Positions 1 through 8,627 of a stretch of 64,000 bases of DNA are shown in pieces. Every line of letters starts with the position of its first letter. The stretch's first letter is position 1. The notes under the pieces were generated by a model, which was not told the DNA's origin, did no database searches, and saw nothing but the letters and a program-made list of their open reading frames with translations. Location of the stretch: contig CAZCGA010000002.1 of NCBI GenBank assembly GCA_964498075.1, positions 62,001 through 126,000 on the forward strand, in the 5' to 3' direction. The position numbers and the translations under genes are program-made. This DNA comes from CAZCGA01 sp964498075 (GTDB lineage Bacteria; Desulfobacterota; Binatia; HRBIN30).

Positions 1-1149
1 CACCTCGCGAATGGTGTCCCCCTTGGCACGCAGCACGGCGCGCTCCATCACGTTCTGCAGTTCTCGAATGTTTCCTGGCCACGTGTACGCCATGAGCAGC
101 GCAAGCGCGCGGTCCGAAACGCGGTTGATGAGTTTGTCGCGCGCCATCGGATTGTTGCGAAGGAAGTCCGCGACCAACAGCGGCACATCGGCGATGCGCT
201 GGCGCAGAGGAGGCAGCTGCACCGGAACGACGTTGATTCGGTAATAAAAGTCCTCCCGCATACGGCCCGCGACCACGGCGCCGGCAAGATCCTGATTGGT
301 CGCCGCCACGACCCGCATGTCCACGCTCACGCGTCGGTTGCCTCCGAGTCGCTCGACCGCTCGTTCCTCGAGCACGCGCAAGAGCTTCGCCTGCATTGCG
401 AGGGGGATGCTCTCCACCTCGTCGAGAAACAGGGTGCCACCATTGGACAGCTCGATCTTGCCTACCCGCTCCTGCATCGCTCCGGTAAACGCGCCGCGCT
501 CGTAGCCGAAGAGCTCGCTCTCGAGCAAGGGCTCGGGCACCGCCGCGCAGTTGATCGCCACGAATCGCCCGGCCTTGCGCTTGCCCTGAAAGTGAATCGC
601 GCGCGCCACTAACTCTTTGCCAGTGCCCGACTCGCCGGTGATGAGAACCGTCACATCACTTTGCGCGAGCATTTCGATGGTTGAGAACACCTCGATCATC
701 GCCGGATCGCGGCTGACCATGTTCGCGAAAGTGTAACGGTCGGAGAGCTGCTTCCGCAGGTATTCGATCTCGTCGAGAAGGCGTCGGCGTTCGAGCACCT
801 TCTGCGTTGCCAACAAAATGTCATCGGGCTCGAACGGTTTCGTGATGTAATCGCAGGCGCCATGGCGCATGGCTTCGACCGCGCCGCGGATGCTTCCGTA
901 GCCGGTGATCATGATGACGTCGACCGACGGCCAGCGTTCTCTGATCTCGCCGATGAGCGTCATCCCATCGCTCCCCGGCATTCTGAGGTCCACCAAGGCG
1001 AGTGCGAACTCGGAGCTGGCGAGCCTGTCCAGTGCTTCCTCCACGTCCGCGGCGGACTCGACGACATAGTCGTGGCTCGCGTAGAGGCCTTCCAGCTGTC
1101 GCCGGATCAACGGATCGTCATCGACGATCAAGATGCGGGCACCCAACAT
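1..1149 (-). CDS. NtrC-family sigma-54-dependent response regulator, 3' end outside window
   Basis: Only the first 383 residues are visible; the reading frame is still open at base 1, so the DNA-binding C-terminus lies outside. The receiver domain has the acidic pair near residues 10-12, the phosphoacceptor Asp54 and Lys104. The AAA+ domain follows, with Walker A GESGTGK at 172-178, an intact GAFTGA sigma-54 contact loop at 219-224 and Walker B LFLDE at 240-244. It should activate sigma-54 promoters when phosphorylated. It starts 11 bases after the stop of the kinase-like gene at 1161-1877, on the same strand, so the two probably form an operon. The ATG at 1147-1149 is the start that gives a complete receiver domain. 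Confidence 0.93.
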   Translation of the reverse strand, partial: MLGARILIVDDDPLIRRQLEGLYASHDYVVESAADVEEALDRLASSEFALALVDLRMPGSDGMTLIGEIRERWPSVDVIMITGYGSIRGAVEAMRHGACDYITKPFEPDDILLATQKVLERRRLLDEIEYLRKQLSDRYTFANMVSRDPAMIEVFSTIEMLAQSDVTVLITGESGTGKELVARAIHFQGKRKAGRFVAINCAAVPEPLLESELFGYERGAFTGAMQERVGKIELSNGGTLFLDEVESIPLAMQAKLLRVLEERAVERLGGNRRVSVDMRVVAATNQDLAGAVVAGRMREDFYYRINVVPVQLPPLRQRIADVPLLVADFLRNNPMARDKLINRVSDRALALLMAYTWPGNIRELQNVMERAVLRAKGDTIREV

Positions 1150-1160
1150 TGGCGACGAAG

Positions 1161-1877
1161 CTAGCGCTGGAGCGGTAGCACTATTTCCCACAGAAGCTCT
1201 CCTGAAGGTGCTGGATTTTCGCGCAAACTCCCGCCATGGAGCTCCAGGAACTTCTCCGCGACGGCCCAATCCATTTCAGATTCCGACGTTCGCATTGAGA
1301 CGAGATGGCGTGGAACAACCACTGCCAGGACCGCAGCCCGACTGGACGCCCTCGCCACGGCTTTCAACTCGATGCCCTCTTCACCTGCCGAGTCCTTCCT
1401 AATCCGCAACGCCAAGAGACCAAACGCCTGCGCGAGCCGTCCAGGATCGACGCGCAGACGACTACCTTCCGAGAGCTTCGCCTCGACTTGCACACGACAG
1501 CCGCTGCGACCACTGATCTGGCGCGCCAGACTTTGCGCCACCTCGGCACCTTCAACATCCTGTAAGTCCAAGGAGATCGGTGAGAAATAATCCATCACCA
1601 ACTGCAGGAAGTCCTCCAGTTGCCGCGTGCTGCTCACAAGGCCATCAGCGGCAGGCGGATCGGTCCGGCGGGCCTGCTCGATCAAGTGGTAAATGCGTTG
1701 AAACAAGTTGCCGAGCACATGGCCAACGTTGTCCACAACCTGTGGCCGAATGGCAACAATCTGAGCGTCGCCCTCAAACGGGGCACCCTCGGGTCGGTTC
1801 CGCTCCACCGTGGCAGCCGCTTGGCGCCCTGCGCTTTTCATTTGTTTACCTTGTGCTCGCTTGCTTCCGGAGTCCAA
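1161..1877 (-). CDS. Degenerate histidine kinase-like protein
   Basis: A 238-residue protein. Residues 46-66 look like a dimerisation helix of the GHVLGNL type with His53 in the phosphoacceptor position. The C-terminal part resembles an HATPase fold, and its end reads AVAEKFLELHGGSL, like the G2/last helix of kinases. A recognisable N-box (NLLxNA) and a DxGxG G1 box are missing, so ATP binding is doubtful. There is no sensor or membrane segment. It sits directly upstream of the NtrC-type regulator at 1-1149 and is likely its partner, either as a weak kinase or as a phosphatase or scaffold. The role is inferred; the kinase relationship is moderately secure. Confidence 0.7.
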   Translation of the reverse strand: MDSGSKRAQGKQMKSAGRQAAATVERNRPEGAPFEGDAQIVAIRPQVVDNVGHVLGNLFQRIYHLIEQARRTDPPAADGLVSSTRQLEDFLQLVMDYFSPISLDLQDVEGAEVAQSLARQISGRSGCRVQVEAKLSEGSRLRVDPGRLAQAFGLLALRIRKDSAGEEGIELKAVARASSRAAVLAVVVPRHLVSMRTSESEMDWAVAEKFLELHGGSLRENPAPSGELLWEIVLPLQR

Positions 1878-2085
1878 TCCATCTCACCGCCAAACTCGCC
1901 GCCAAAGCCGTATCATTCTTCGCTGCGCCACCATCAAGCCCGTGAATACTCCAAGTGAAGCGAGCCGCTTGCGCTCTAAAATTGACTCTTAAGATCGTTA
2001 CCACGCTCAGTTAAACTTTTTCAAGCGGATTCTACGGTTCCTTGGATCCTTCGCCTGGAAACCCTGCGCGTGCGTAGCCTCGGCA

Positions 2086-2115
2086 TTGACTTTCGAATCG
2101 AAAACCGTGTAGGTT
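2086..2115 (+). promoter_or_regulatory. Candidate sigma-70-type promoter
   Basis: TTGACT at 2086-2091 and TAGGTT at 2110-2115 are 18 bases apart, about 60 bases before the GTG at 2173. They lie in the 295-base divergent region between the two signalling operons. A strong ribosome binding site, AAGGAGGTGG, ends 5 bases before that GTG. I see no convincing sigma-54 -24/-12 element here. Confidence 0.35.
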
Positions 2116-2172
2116 CAAGCGTCTATTCACCGGTCATCGCCCGGAGCGAGGGGAGGGTAAGGAGGTGGTTGA

Positions 2173-3960
2173 GTGGCGCGCCCCCGCGTTTATGTCGTCG
2201 ATAACTCGCCGGTCATCCGAGAGACAATCCCTATAGTTCTCGGCGAAGGGTACCGCGTCCGATCTTTGACCGTGGACGAGTACCTCGGCGACCCGCTGCG
2301 GTCTGAAGCGGAGCTACTCATCGTCGGAGAGGATTCTTTCTCCAGCGAAGGCCGCCGCTTGCTCGCAGACGGGCCACCGGTCCTGTGGCTGCAGAATGAG
2401 AGTCGGCCGATTCCGAGTGGCCCGACACGGCAGCGAGCGCTCGCCCACCCGTTCAGCCCCGAGGATCTCCTTGCGGACGTTCAGGCGTTGTTATTGGAGT
2501 CGAAGCGAAGTGAGCCCAGCTTCCGCACTCTATCGATCGTCGATTATCCCGTCATTCCACAAGAAGCGGCCTCGCTCGCACGCCGCGCCGCCGCAACCGA
2601 TTTCCCAGTCCTCATTTGCGGTGAACCAGGCACTGGGAAGGCACGCCTAGCTCGCGCCATTCACGCACTCAGGACTCACACCCGTTTTGTCACCGTGTCG
2701 GCTGGCAGCGTTAGCCGAACACTCCTGGGAGAAACCGGCGCGATCGCGGCGGGCGACCTCACTATCTTTGTGAACGAGGTCGGTGGCCTCACGCTCGATG
2801 CGCAGCTGCTGCTCCTCGAATTGCTCGACTGCGGGGGCTATTCCTCCCAACAAGGTTGGCACCGCGTGCGGCTCGTCTGCGCGGTCTCGGAGACCCTGGA
2901 AAACCTCGCACGTATCCGAGGCTTCGACAAGGAACTCTTGTACCGCTTGAGCGTCTTGCCGATTACTCTACCTGCGCTTCGTCAGCGACCGCAGGACATT
3001 CCGGCGCTTGCGGACCACGTGGCAGCCGAGTTGGCACGGTTGCTCTCCGCGACCCCCGTCGCGTTCACCCGGCGGGCAGTTGAACGAATGGTCCACTACC
3101 TTTGGTTCGGGAACTTGGCCGAAATGGAAACGGTACTTACGCGCACCGTTGTGCTGACGCACAGCCGATCGATCGATGCGGAGGACCTTCTATTCGGTTA
3201 CGGAAGGATGGTACCGCGCTCACAAGAGGGGACTCCGGCGCCGGGCCGAGAAGTTGTGAGTCGTTCGACTCCACCTGAAACCGTCGACCTGATCATCAAC
3301 GAGCTGGCGCACGAGTTCAAGAATCCGATGGTTACCATCAAGACCGTCTCGCAGCACTTGGAACGCTGGCTTGCGGACGAGGCTGGCCGCGAGCAGGTCG
3401 CCCGCCTGACTGGTGAGGCGGTTGACCGGATGGACCGAGCGCTGGAGAACCTGCTGCAGTTTACTCGTTTCCGTTCCCCTTCCCCGCACGACGTTTCGCT
3501 CAACACGCTCCTTGCTCCGTGCCTAACCGATATCACCCCGGTCCTCACGGAGCGGAGGGTCTTGTTGAACTATCGGCCCCCCGAGCCGGCGCCGGTGTTC
3601 GTGGATGCCGCGCAGATCGGGTACGCCTTCGAAAATCTCCTCCGCGTCATCACCCGTGACCTTGCTGAAGGAGAGACGCTCGCCGTTCGCCCATTCGGTT
3701 CGGCCCCGGGCGTGGTGTTCGAGTTCGGCAGCGGTGGTCGCCCTCTTGCGACCAAGCTGGTAGGCCTTCTCGACCACGCTCCTAGCGACGGAGAAACTCC
3801 GTTGCCCCTCGGATTGGTGTTGGCTCAAGCGCTGATCGAGCGCAACGGGGGGCGCCTCGAGATGCATACAACCGCTGAGACGGCAAGCATCACCGTATGC
3901 TTGCCCAGCCGAGAAGAGATTGCTTCTGGAAATGGAAAAACGACGAGTCTTAGTCATTGA
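2173..3960 (+). CDS. Receiver-like / AAA+ / histidine kinase fusion protein
   Basis: 595 residues from a GTG preceded by AAGGAGGTGG. Residues 4-110 resemble a receiver domain with Asp10 but no clear phosphoacceptor. Residues 120-345 are an NtrC-like AAA+ module with Walker A GEPGTGK at 150-156. The GAFTGA loop is missing, Walker B is IFVNE (198-202, Asn for Asp), and an arginine-finger stretch of the DKELLYRLSVLP type is present. Residues 370-435 are a HisKA domain with LAHEFKNP and His380. Residues 475-578 are a diverged HATPase with Asn488 and an LGLVLAQALIERNGG G2-like region. An enhancer-binding-type AAA+ domain joined to a kinase is unusual. It overlaps the next gene by 29 bases, so the NtrC regulator downstream is its likely target. 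No transmembrane segment is visible. Confidence 0.85.
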   Translation: MARPRVYVVDNSPVIRETIPIVLGEGYRVRSLTVDEYLGDPLRSEAELLIVGEDSFSSEGRRLLADGPPVLWLQNESRPIPSGPTRQRALAHPFSPEDLLADVQALLLESKRSEPSFRTLSIVDYPVIPQEAASLARRAAATDFPVLICGEPGTGKARLARAIHALRTHTRFVTVSAGSVSRTLLGETGAIAAGDLTIFVNEVGGLTLDAQLLLLELLDCGGYSSQQGWHRVRLVCAVSETLENLARIRGFDKELLYRLSVLPITLPALRQRPQDIPALADHVAAELARLLSATPVAFTRRAVERMVHYLWFGNLAEMETVLTRTVVLTHSRSIDAEDLLFGYGRMVPRSQEGTPAPGREVVSRSTPPETVDLIINELAHEFKNPMVTIKTVSQHLERWLADEAGREQVARLTGEAVDRMDRALENLLQFTRFRSPSPHDVSLNTLLAPCLTDITPVLTERRVLLNYRPPEPAPVFVDAAQIGYAFENLLRVITRDLAEGETLAVRPFGSAPGVVFEFGSGGRPLATKLVGLLDHAPSDGETPLPLGLVLAQALIERNGGRLEMHTTAETASITVCLPSREEIASGNGKTTSLSH

Positions 3961-5311
3961 CGACGAACCGAGCGTCCGGGAATCCCTGCGCATGGTGCTC
4001 AAGGATCGCTATGAGATCCTGGGCGCATCGTCGGGTAACGAGGGGCTGGACCTCATCGGCAAGGAGCCATTGGATGTCGTACTCCTGGATATCCTGATGC
4101 CCGGCATGGACGGACTGGAAGCGCTGGAGCAAATCAAGCAGCGGGCTGCGACGCTCCAAGTCGTCATGCTCACCGCCACCAAGACGGTCAAAACGGCGGT
4201 CACTGCGATGAAGCTCGGCGCGTTCGACTACGTGACGAAGCCGTTCGATGTCGACGAGTTGCTCCTCATCGTCGATCGCGCCGTTCAATCTGCCGCGCTC
4301 GCACGTGAAGTGGAGGCCCTACGTTCCGAAGTGGGGCTGCGGTACAGCTTCGAAAACATCATCGGCAATTCGCCCAAGATCCAGGCCGTGCTGCGCACCG
4401 TATCCATGGTGGCGCCGCTCAAGACGACGGTCCTTATCACCGGCGAGAGCGGCACCGGAAAGGAGCTCATCGCCAAGGCGATTCACTATCACAGCCCGCG
4501 GGCGCAAAAGCCCATGGTGACGATCAACTGCGCCGCGATCCCGGAGAACCTGCTTGAGAGCGAGCTCTTTGGCCACGAGCGCGGTTCGTTTACCGACGCC
4601 TATACCAAGAAGCTCGGGCAGTTCGAGCTCGCGGATCAGAGCACGCTGTTCCTCGATGAGATCGGTGAGATGAATCCCGCCACGCAGGCCAAAATCCTGC
4701 GCGTCCTTGAACAGGCCGAATTCACCCGCATCGGCGGTGCCCAACCGATCCGGGCCGACGTGCGCGTCATCGCCGCCACCAATCGCGACCTCTATGAGGG
4801 GATGCGCGACGGCAGCTTCCGGTCGGACCTCTACTATCGGCTCAACGTAGTGGCGGTGCACCTGCCCGCGTTGCGTGAACGACGCGAAGACATTGGACAG
4901 CTCATCCAGCATTTCCTGTGTGCGAAGTCGCGCGAGCTCGGCCTCACAGAGAAGGCCTTCAGCAGCGACGCCCTGGACCTGCTCATGCAGTACGCGTGGC
5001 CGGGGAATGTTCGCGAGCTTGAAAACCTCGTCGAGCGATCTCTGGTCCTGTCGCGCGGAACTACAATGGCAGTCGATGACCTGCCGCAATATCTCAATAC
5101 GAGCAACGGTCGCGCCCACCCGGTCCAACAAAGCGTCCTGCGCGGAGAAACTCGACTGAGCGAAGCCGTCGACCAATTCGAACAGGAGCTGATTCGCAGC
5201 GCGCTTACTCAGGCGCAGAATAACCAGACTCGGGCTGCAGAGCTGCTCGGCACGACGCGACGTATTCTGAAGTACAAGATGGACAAGCTCGGGATCCTCG
5301 GGAGCGAGTAA
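3932..5311 (+). CDS. NtrC-family response regulator with GSFTDA loop
   Basis: 459 residues. The receiver domain has Asp10/Asp11, phosphoacceptor Asp53 and Lys103. The AAA+ domain has Walker A GESGTGK at 171-177 and Walker B LFLDE at 239-243. Residues 417-455 form a Fis-type helix-turn-helix ending in an AAELLGTTRRILKYKM stretch. The canonical GAFTGA loop reads GSFTDA at 218-223, which may weaken or alter sigma-54 contact. The gene begins inside the 3' end of the fusion kinase, implying translational coupling. I chose the ATG at 3932; a TTG at 3920 would add four residues and has a GAGAAGAGA stretch just before it. Confidence 0.93.
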   Translation: MEKRRVLVIDDEPSVRESLRMVLKDRYEILGASSGNEGLDLIGKEPLDVVLLDILMPGMDGLEALEQIKQRAATLQVVMLTATKTVKTAVTAMKLGAFDYVTKPFDVDELLLIVDRAVQSAALAREVEALRSEVGLRYSFENIIGNSPKIQAVLRTVSMVAPLKTTVLITGESGTGKELIAKAIHYHSPRAQKPMVTINCAAIPENLLESELFGHERGSFTDAYTKKLGQFELADQSTLFLDEIGEMNPATQAKILRVLEQAEFTRIGGAQPIRADVRVIAATNRDLYEGMRDGSFRSDLYYRLNVVAVHLPALRERREDIGQLIQHFLCAKSRELGLTEKAFSSDALDLLMQYAWPGNVRELENLVERSLVLSRGTTMAVDDLPQYLNTSNGRAHPVQQSVLRGETRLSEAVDQFEQELIRSALTQAQNNQTRAAELLGTTRRILKYKMDKLGILGSE

Positions 5312-5540
5312 GTCTCCCCTCGGTCAGAGCGACATTTCTCCACCGCCACCGTCCAACTTTGCACACCCCTTGGGTTCTTGGGGGTGCGATGCGGGCAGGG
5401 GGATTCTCCCTGCGAGTGGCGCAAACTTCCCTCAAAACTTCAGCGTGTTCGCGCGGATCTCGCGTAGAACTTCACCTCGGTCATGCATTGGCACCCCGCA
5501 TGCTCAGGGTCGGCCCGCACTGGATTGAGGTGACACCGCG

Positions 5541-6641
5541 ATGGAAGAAAGAGCTTCGCTGCTGATCGTCGATGATGAGCGGGGTCCGGCCGAGTCCCTG
5601 CGCATGATCTTCAAGCCCTCCTACAACGTGTTCACTGCGAGTGGCGGGCAACAGGCATTGGACATCCTGCATTCAACGCCGATCGATGTGGTCACTTTGG
5701 ATTTGCGCATGCCCGCCATGTCGGGGATCGAAGTGATGGAGCGGATCAAGCAGTTCGATCCCGACATCGAGGTGATCGTGGTGACCGGCTACAGTTCCCT
5801 GGATTCCGCTCTCCACGGCCTCCGCCAAGGAGTCTTCGACTACATCTCCAAGCCATTCGACGTCCCGCAGATCTCCGATCTCGTGCGGCGCGCGGTCGCG
5901 CGGCGGCGCGCGACGTTGCGCAATCATCGCATGAAGGAGGACTTCCTCGCGAATCTCTCTCATGAGCTACGGACTCCGCTCAGCGCCATCATCGGCTACA
6001 GCGCCATCCTCATGGAAGAGTTGCACCGGTTGGTTGATGCCGATCAGCGCAGTGCCCTGGACCGCATTCAAGCCAACTCGTACGAGCTGCTCAACCTAGT
6101 GGAGGGTGTGCTACTCCTGAACGCCCTCGACGCCGGCGAGATCGCCCTCAACATTCAACCCTTCAATCTCAGCGAAACCGTCGAACGGGCCGTCGCCAAG
6201 TTTCAACCCCTGGCCCATGAAAAGGGGCTGCTGCTCCGGACTGAGATCGCCACGAGCGACTGCTCGGCAATCAGTGACGAGGAAAAGGTCGAGCGCGTGC
6301 TGTGGGCGCTGCTCGATAACGCGGTCAAGTTCACCCCGACCGGAATGGTCTCGGTCGAGCTGCGGCGCGCCCCGCAAGCCGGCGCCCTCGAAATCGAAGT
6401 CAGTGATACCGGCATCGGCATGCAACGCGAGGAGATCGCTCAGGCCCTCGAAGGACTCTCGCAAGCCGACGCTTCCGCCCGGCGCCGATTCCGCGGCTTG
6501 GGACTTGGACTCCGGCTGGCAACGCGCTTGATCGAGCTGCTTGGCGGCGATCTGCGCGTGCGCAGCGAAGCGGGCCGTGGCACCCAGCTGATCGTCACGA
6601 TCCCGGCTCGACCGAACCCAGCGAACCTCCGCCTCCACTGA
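5541..6641 (+). CDS. Response regulator-histidine kinase hybrid (REC-HisKA-HATPase)
   Basis: 366 residues. An N-terminal receiver has the acidic pair at 11-12, phosphoacceptor Asp54 and a lysine in YISKPFD. A full kinase core follows: FLANLSHELRTPL with His141, an N-box of the LLDNAVKF type, a G1 box SDTGIGM and a C-terminal GLGLRLATRLIELLGG stretch. It looks catalytically complete, unlike the other two kinase-like proteins in this cluster. There is no membrane or PAS segment, so it probably acts as a soluble relay taking phosphate from or giving it to a partner. It follows the NtrC gene after 229 bases and overlaps the next gene by one base (TGATG). Confidence 0.93.
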   Translation: MEERASLLIVDDERGPAESLRMIFKPSYNVFTASGGQQALDILHSTPIDVVTLDLRMPAMSGIEVMERIKQFDPDIEVIVVTGYSSLDSALHGLRQGVFDYISKPFDVPQISDLVRRAVARRRATLRNHRMKEDFLANLSHELRTPLSAIIGYSAILMEELHRLVDADQRSALDRIQANSYELLNLVEGVLLLNALDAGEIALNIQPFNLSETVERAVAKFQPLAHEKGLLLRTEIATSDCSAISDEEKVERVLWALLDNAVKFTPTGMVSVELRRAPQAGALEIEVSDTGIGMQREEIAQALEGLSQADASARRRFRGLGLGLRLATRLIELLGGDLRVRSEAGRGTQLIVTIPARPNPANLRLH

Positions 6642-7324
6642 TGGAACCGTCCGGTCGAGACCGCTTCCTTGCGTGCGACGAGTGCGGTGTGTTGCAGCCG
6701 CTCGTCGATCGCAGAGATCCGCGCACCGACGAGGCCATCAAGAGTGCGATCGATGATGTCATCCAGTTCCTCGATGATCACCGTACTCATCAGCTGACCG
6801 AGTGCTGTCGCAGCAGTCCAGATCTCGCGGGTGACGGTCCACTGTGGGACCCCATGACCACGCTCAACTTCGAAGTCACCGACGGCCACACAACGTATGT
6901 GGTGACGGCGTCCCGTCCGTCAATCGATGAGCCACGGACCTATGTGTTCGTCCCCGGCGCGTTGAAGGTGCAGAGCTCTGAAGTCGGGATTGACGACGAC
7001 GATATCCGCCGCGGTCTTGATATGGAGTTTCATCCTCACGCCCTTCGTTCCACCAAGCTCGACCGCTTCGTGTCGGCCCTTCAGGAAGTGATCAGCCACA
7101 TCAACCCCGAGAACCTACCGATCGTCTTCGATGCCGCCGAGGATCCCGCCGTTAGCGTCGCCCGCATGCCGGATGAGCTCTACGAGGAGCTGCTCAACCA
7201 TTGTGTCGAAATCTTCGATCCGTGGGAGCTCCGGCGCGTCAGCAATTTCTTGCGTGACAACCGCGAAGCCGACGGTCTGCTCGCCCTGCGGGTTCGCCGG
7301 CATCTCGGCATCCTCACGGCGTAA
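6641..7324 (+). CDS. Uncharacterised 227-residue protein coupled to the hybrid kinase
   Basis: I do not recognise a family. The N-terminus carries a CDEC pair at about residues 12-15 and an ECC at about 54-56, which could bind a metal. The middle is acidic, and the C-terminus is helical with alternating charged residues. No signal peptide or membrane segment is visible. Its ATG shares a base with the stop of the upstream kinase (TGATG), so it is probably co-translated and may be an accessory signalling protein. Coding is supported by tight packing and codon bias matching its neighbours. Confidence 0.75.
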   Translation: MEPSGRDRFLACDECGVLQPLVDRRDPRTDEAIKSAIDDVIQFLDDHRTHQLTECCRSSPDLAGDGPLWDPMTTLNFEVTDGHTTYVVTASRPSIDEPRTYVFVPGALKVQSSEVGIDDDDIRRGLDMEFHPHALRSTKLDRFVSALQEVISHINPENLPIVFDAAEDPAVSVARMPDELYEELLNHCVEIFDPWELRRVSNFLRDNREADGLLALRVRRHLGILTA

Positions 7325-7359
7325 GCTCCGTCCGTCTGCTCCACCCGCATCACCCCAGC

Positions 7360-7388
7360 TTGACTGCCCAAACCCCCTCTACTACAAG
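7360..7388 (+). promoter_or_regulatory. Candidate promoter of the F420 operon
   Basis: TTGACT at 7360-7365 and TACAAG at 7383-7388 are separated by exactly 17 bases and lie 27 bases before the cofG ATG. This is the best -35/-10 pair in the 91-base gap after the hypothetical gene. No good Shine-Dalgarno sequence precedes cofG, so the leader would be short. Confidence 0.45.
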
Positions 7389-7415
7389 GACCGCGGTTGT
7401 GGTACCTACCTCCGC

Positions 7416-8627
7416 ATGCCATCCACCGTCGACGCCGCTGCGGCTCCGGCCCGATTGCGCGACATTCGCGTTGTGGTGCGCCAACCGCTTGAGCGTGCCC
7501 TCGACGGTCGGCTGCTGAGCGAGGCGGAAGCCTGCACGCTGATTGAAGCGACAGCTCCGGACGAACTGAGTGCCATCCTGGCGGTTGCTGGTTACGTCCG
7601 CACGCAAGTCAAGGGCACCGTCGTCACCTACTCACCCAAAGTCTTCTTGCCGGTCACCAACCTCTGTCGCGACCGCTGCTCGTACTGCACCTTTCGCAGC
7701 GATCCCGAGGACGCCCACGCATGGACGATGATGCCCGAAGAAATCCGGGACTGTTGCCGGATGGGTCAGGCCCGTAGGTGCATTGAAGCGCTGATGTGCC
7801 TGGGCGACAAACCCGAGGTCGCCTTTCGGTCCTATCGCTCGACACTGCAAGCTCTCGGGCACGCGAGCACCATTGGTTATGTACGTGCCGCCTGTGAGAT
7901 CGCCCTCGAGGAAGGACTGCTCCCGCACACGAACGCGGGCCTCATGAGTCGCGACGAGATGGCGCTGCTCAAACCCGTCAACGCCAGCATGGGCTTGATG
8001 CTCGAAAACGTCAGCCCGCGGCTGCGACGCAAAGGCGAAGTCCATCACCACGCGCCCGACAAGGACCCGGCGCTGCGCCTGGAAATGATCCGCCAGGCCG
8101 GCGAGCTCTCCATTCCCTTCACCACCGGCATTCTCCTCGGCATCGGCGAAACGCTGCCCGAACGTGTCGCCAGTCTGTCCGAAATCCGCAATCTGCATCG
8201 CGCTTACGGTCATATCCAAGAGATCATCATCCAGAACTTCCGGGCGAAACCGAGCACGCGCATGGCGGGAAGCCCTGAACCGGAAAGCCTCGACGTCGCG
8301 CGCACCATCGCCGTCGCCCGCCTCATGTGCGGGGACATGAACATTCAGGCCCCGCCGAATCTCAGCCCATACGATCACCGCCTCTTTCTCGCCGCCGGCA
8401 TCAACGATTGGGGCGGCATCTCCCCACTCACCCCCGATTACGTCAATCCCGAAGCCCCGTGGCCGCACGTGGCAGCGCTGGCAGAGACCTGCCGCGCCGA
8501 AGGATTTGCTTTGCAGCCGCGCCTGCCGATCTACGCCGAGTACGTCGCGCGTCCCGGTTTTCTCGACGCGGGATTACACGCGCCGGTCGCGCAGTGCGCC
8601 GCCGAGAGAGGAGTACCGCTATGTTGA
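7416..8627 (+). CDS. cofG: FO synthase subunit CofG (radical SAM)
   Basis: 403 residues from the ATG at 7416. CofG and CofH together make 7,8-didemethyl-8-hydroxy-5-deazariboflavin (FO), the chromophore of coenzyme F420, from tyrosine and a pyrimidine intermediate. The radical SAM cluster motif is CRDRCSYC with Cys84, Cys88 and Cys91. GILLGIGET, an NFRAKPSTRM-like stretch and APPNLSP are typical of CofG. The reading frame stays open far upstream, but only the protein from 7416 has family character. Its last bases overlap cofH by 7. Length and motifs fit the stand-alone CofG family rather than the fused FbiC. Confidence 0.96.
   Translation: MPSTVDAAAAPARLRDIRVVVRQPLERALDGRLLSEAEACTLIEATAPDELSAILAVAGYVRTQVKGTVVTYSPKVFLPVTNLCRDRCSYCTFRSDPEDAHAWTMMPEEIRDCCRMGQARRCIEALMCLGDKPEVAFRSYRSTLQALGHASTIGYVRAACEIALEEGLLPHTNAGLMSRDEMALLKPVNASMGLMLENVSPRLRRKGEVHHHAPDKDPALRLEMIRQAGELSIPFTTGILLGIGETLPERVASLSEIRNLHRAYGHIQEIIIQNFRAKPSTRMAGSPEPESLDVARTIAVARLMCGDMNIQAPPNLSPYDHRLFLAAGINDWGGISPLTPDYVNPEAPWPHVAALAETCRAEGFALQPRLPIYAEYVARPGFLDAGLHAPVAQCAAERGVPLC

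Noticed and set aside
5360..5390. Terminator hairpin after the second NtrC gene
   Set aside because: CACCCC and GGGGTG could pair, but the stem is only six bases, there is no T-run and the hybrid kinase gene continues on the same strand.
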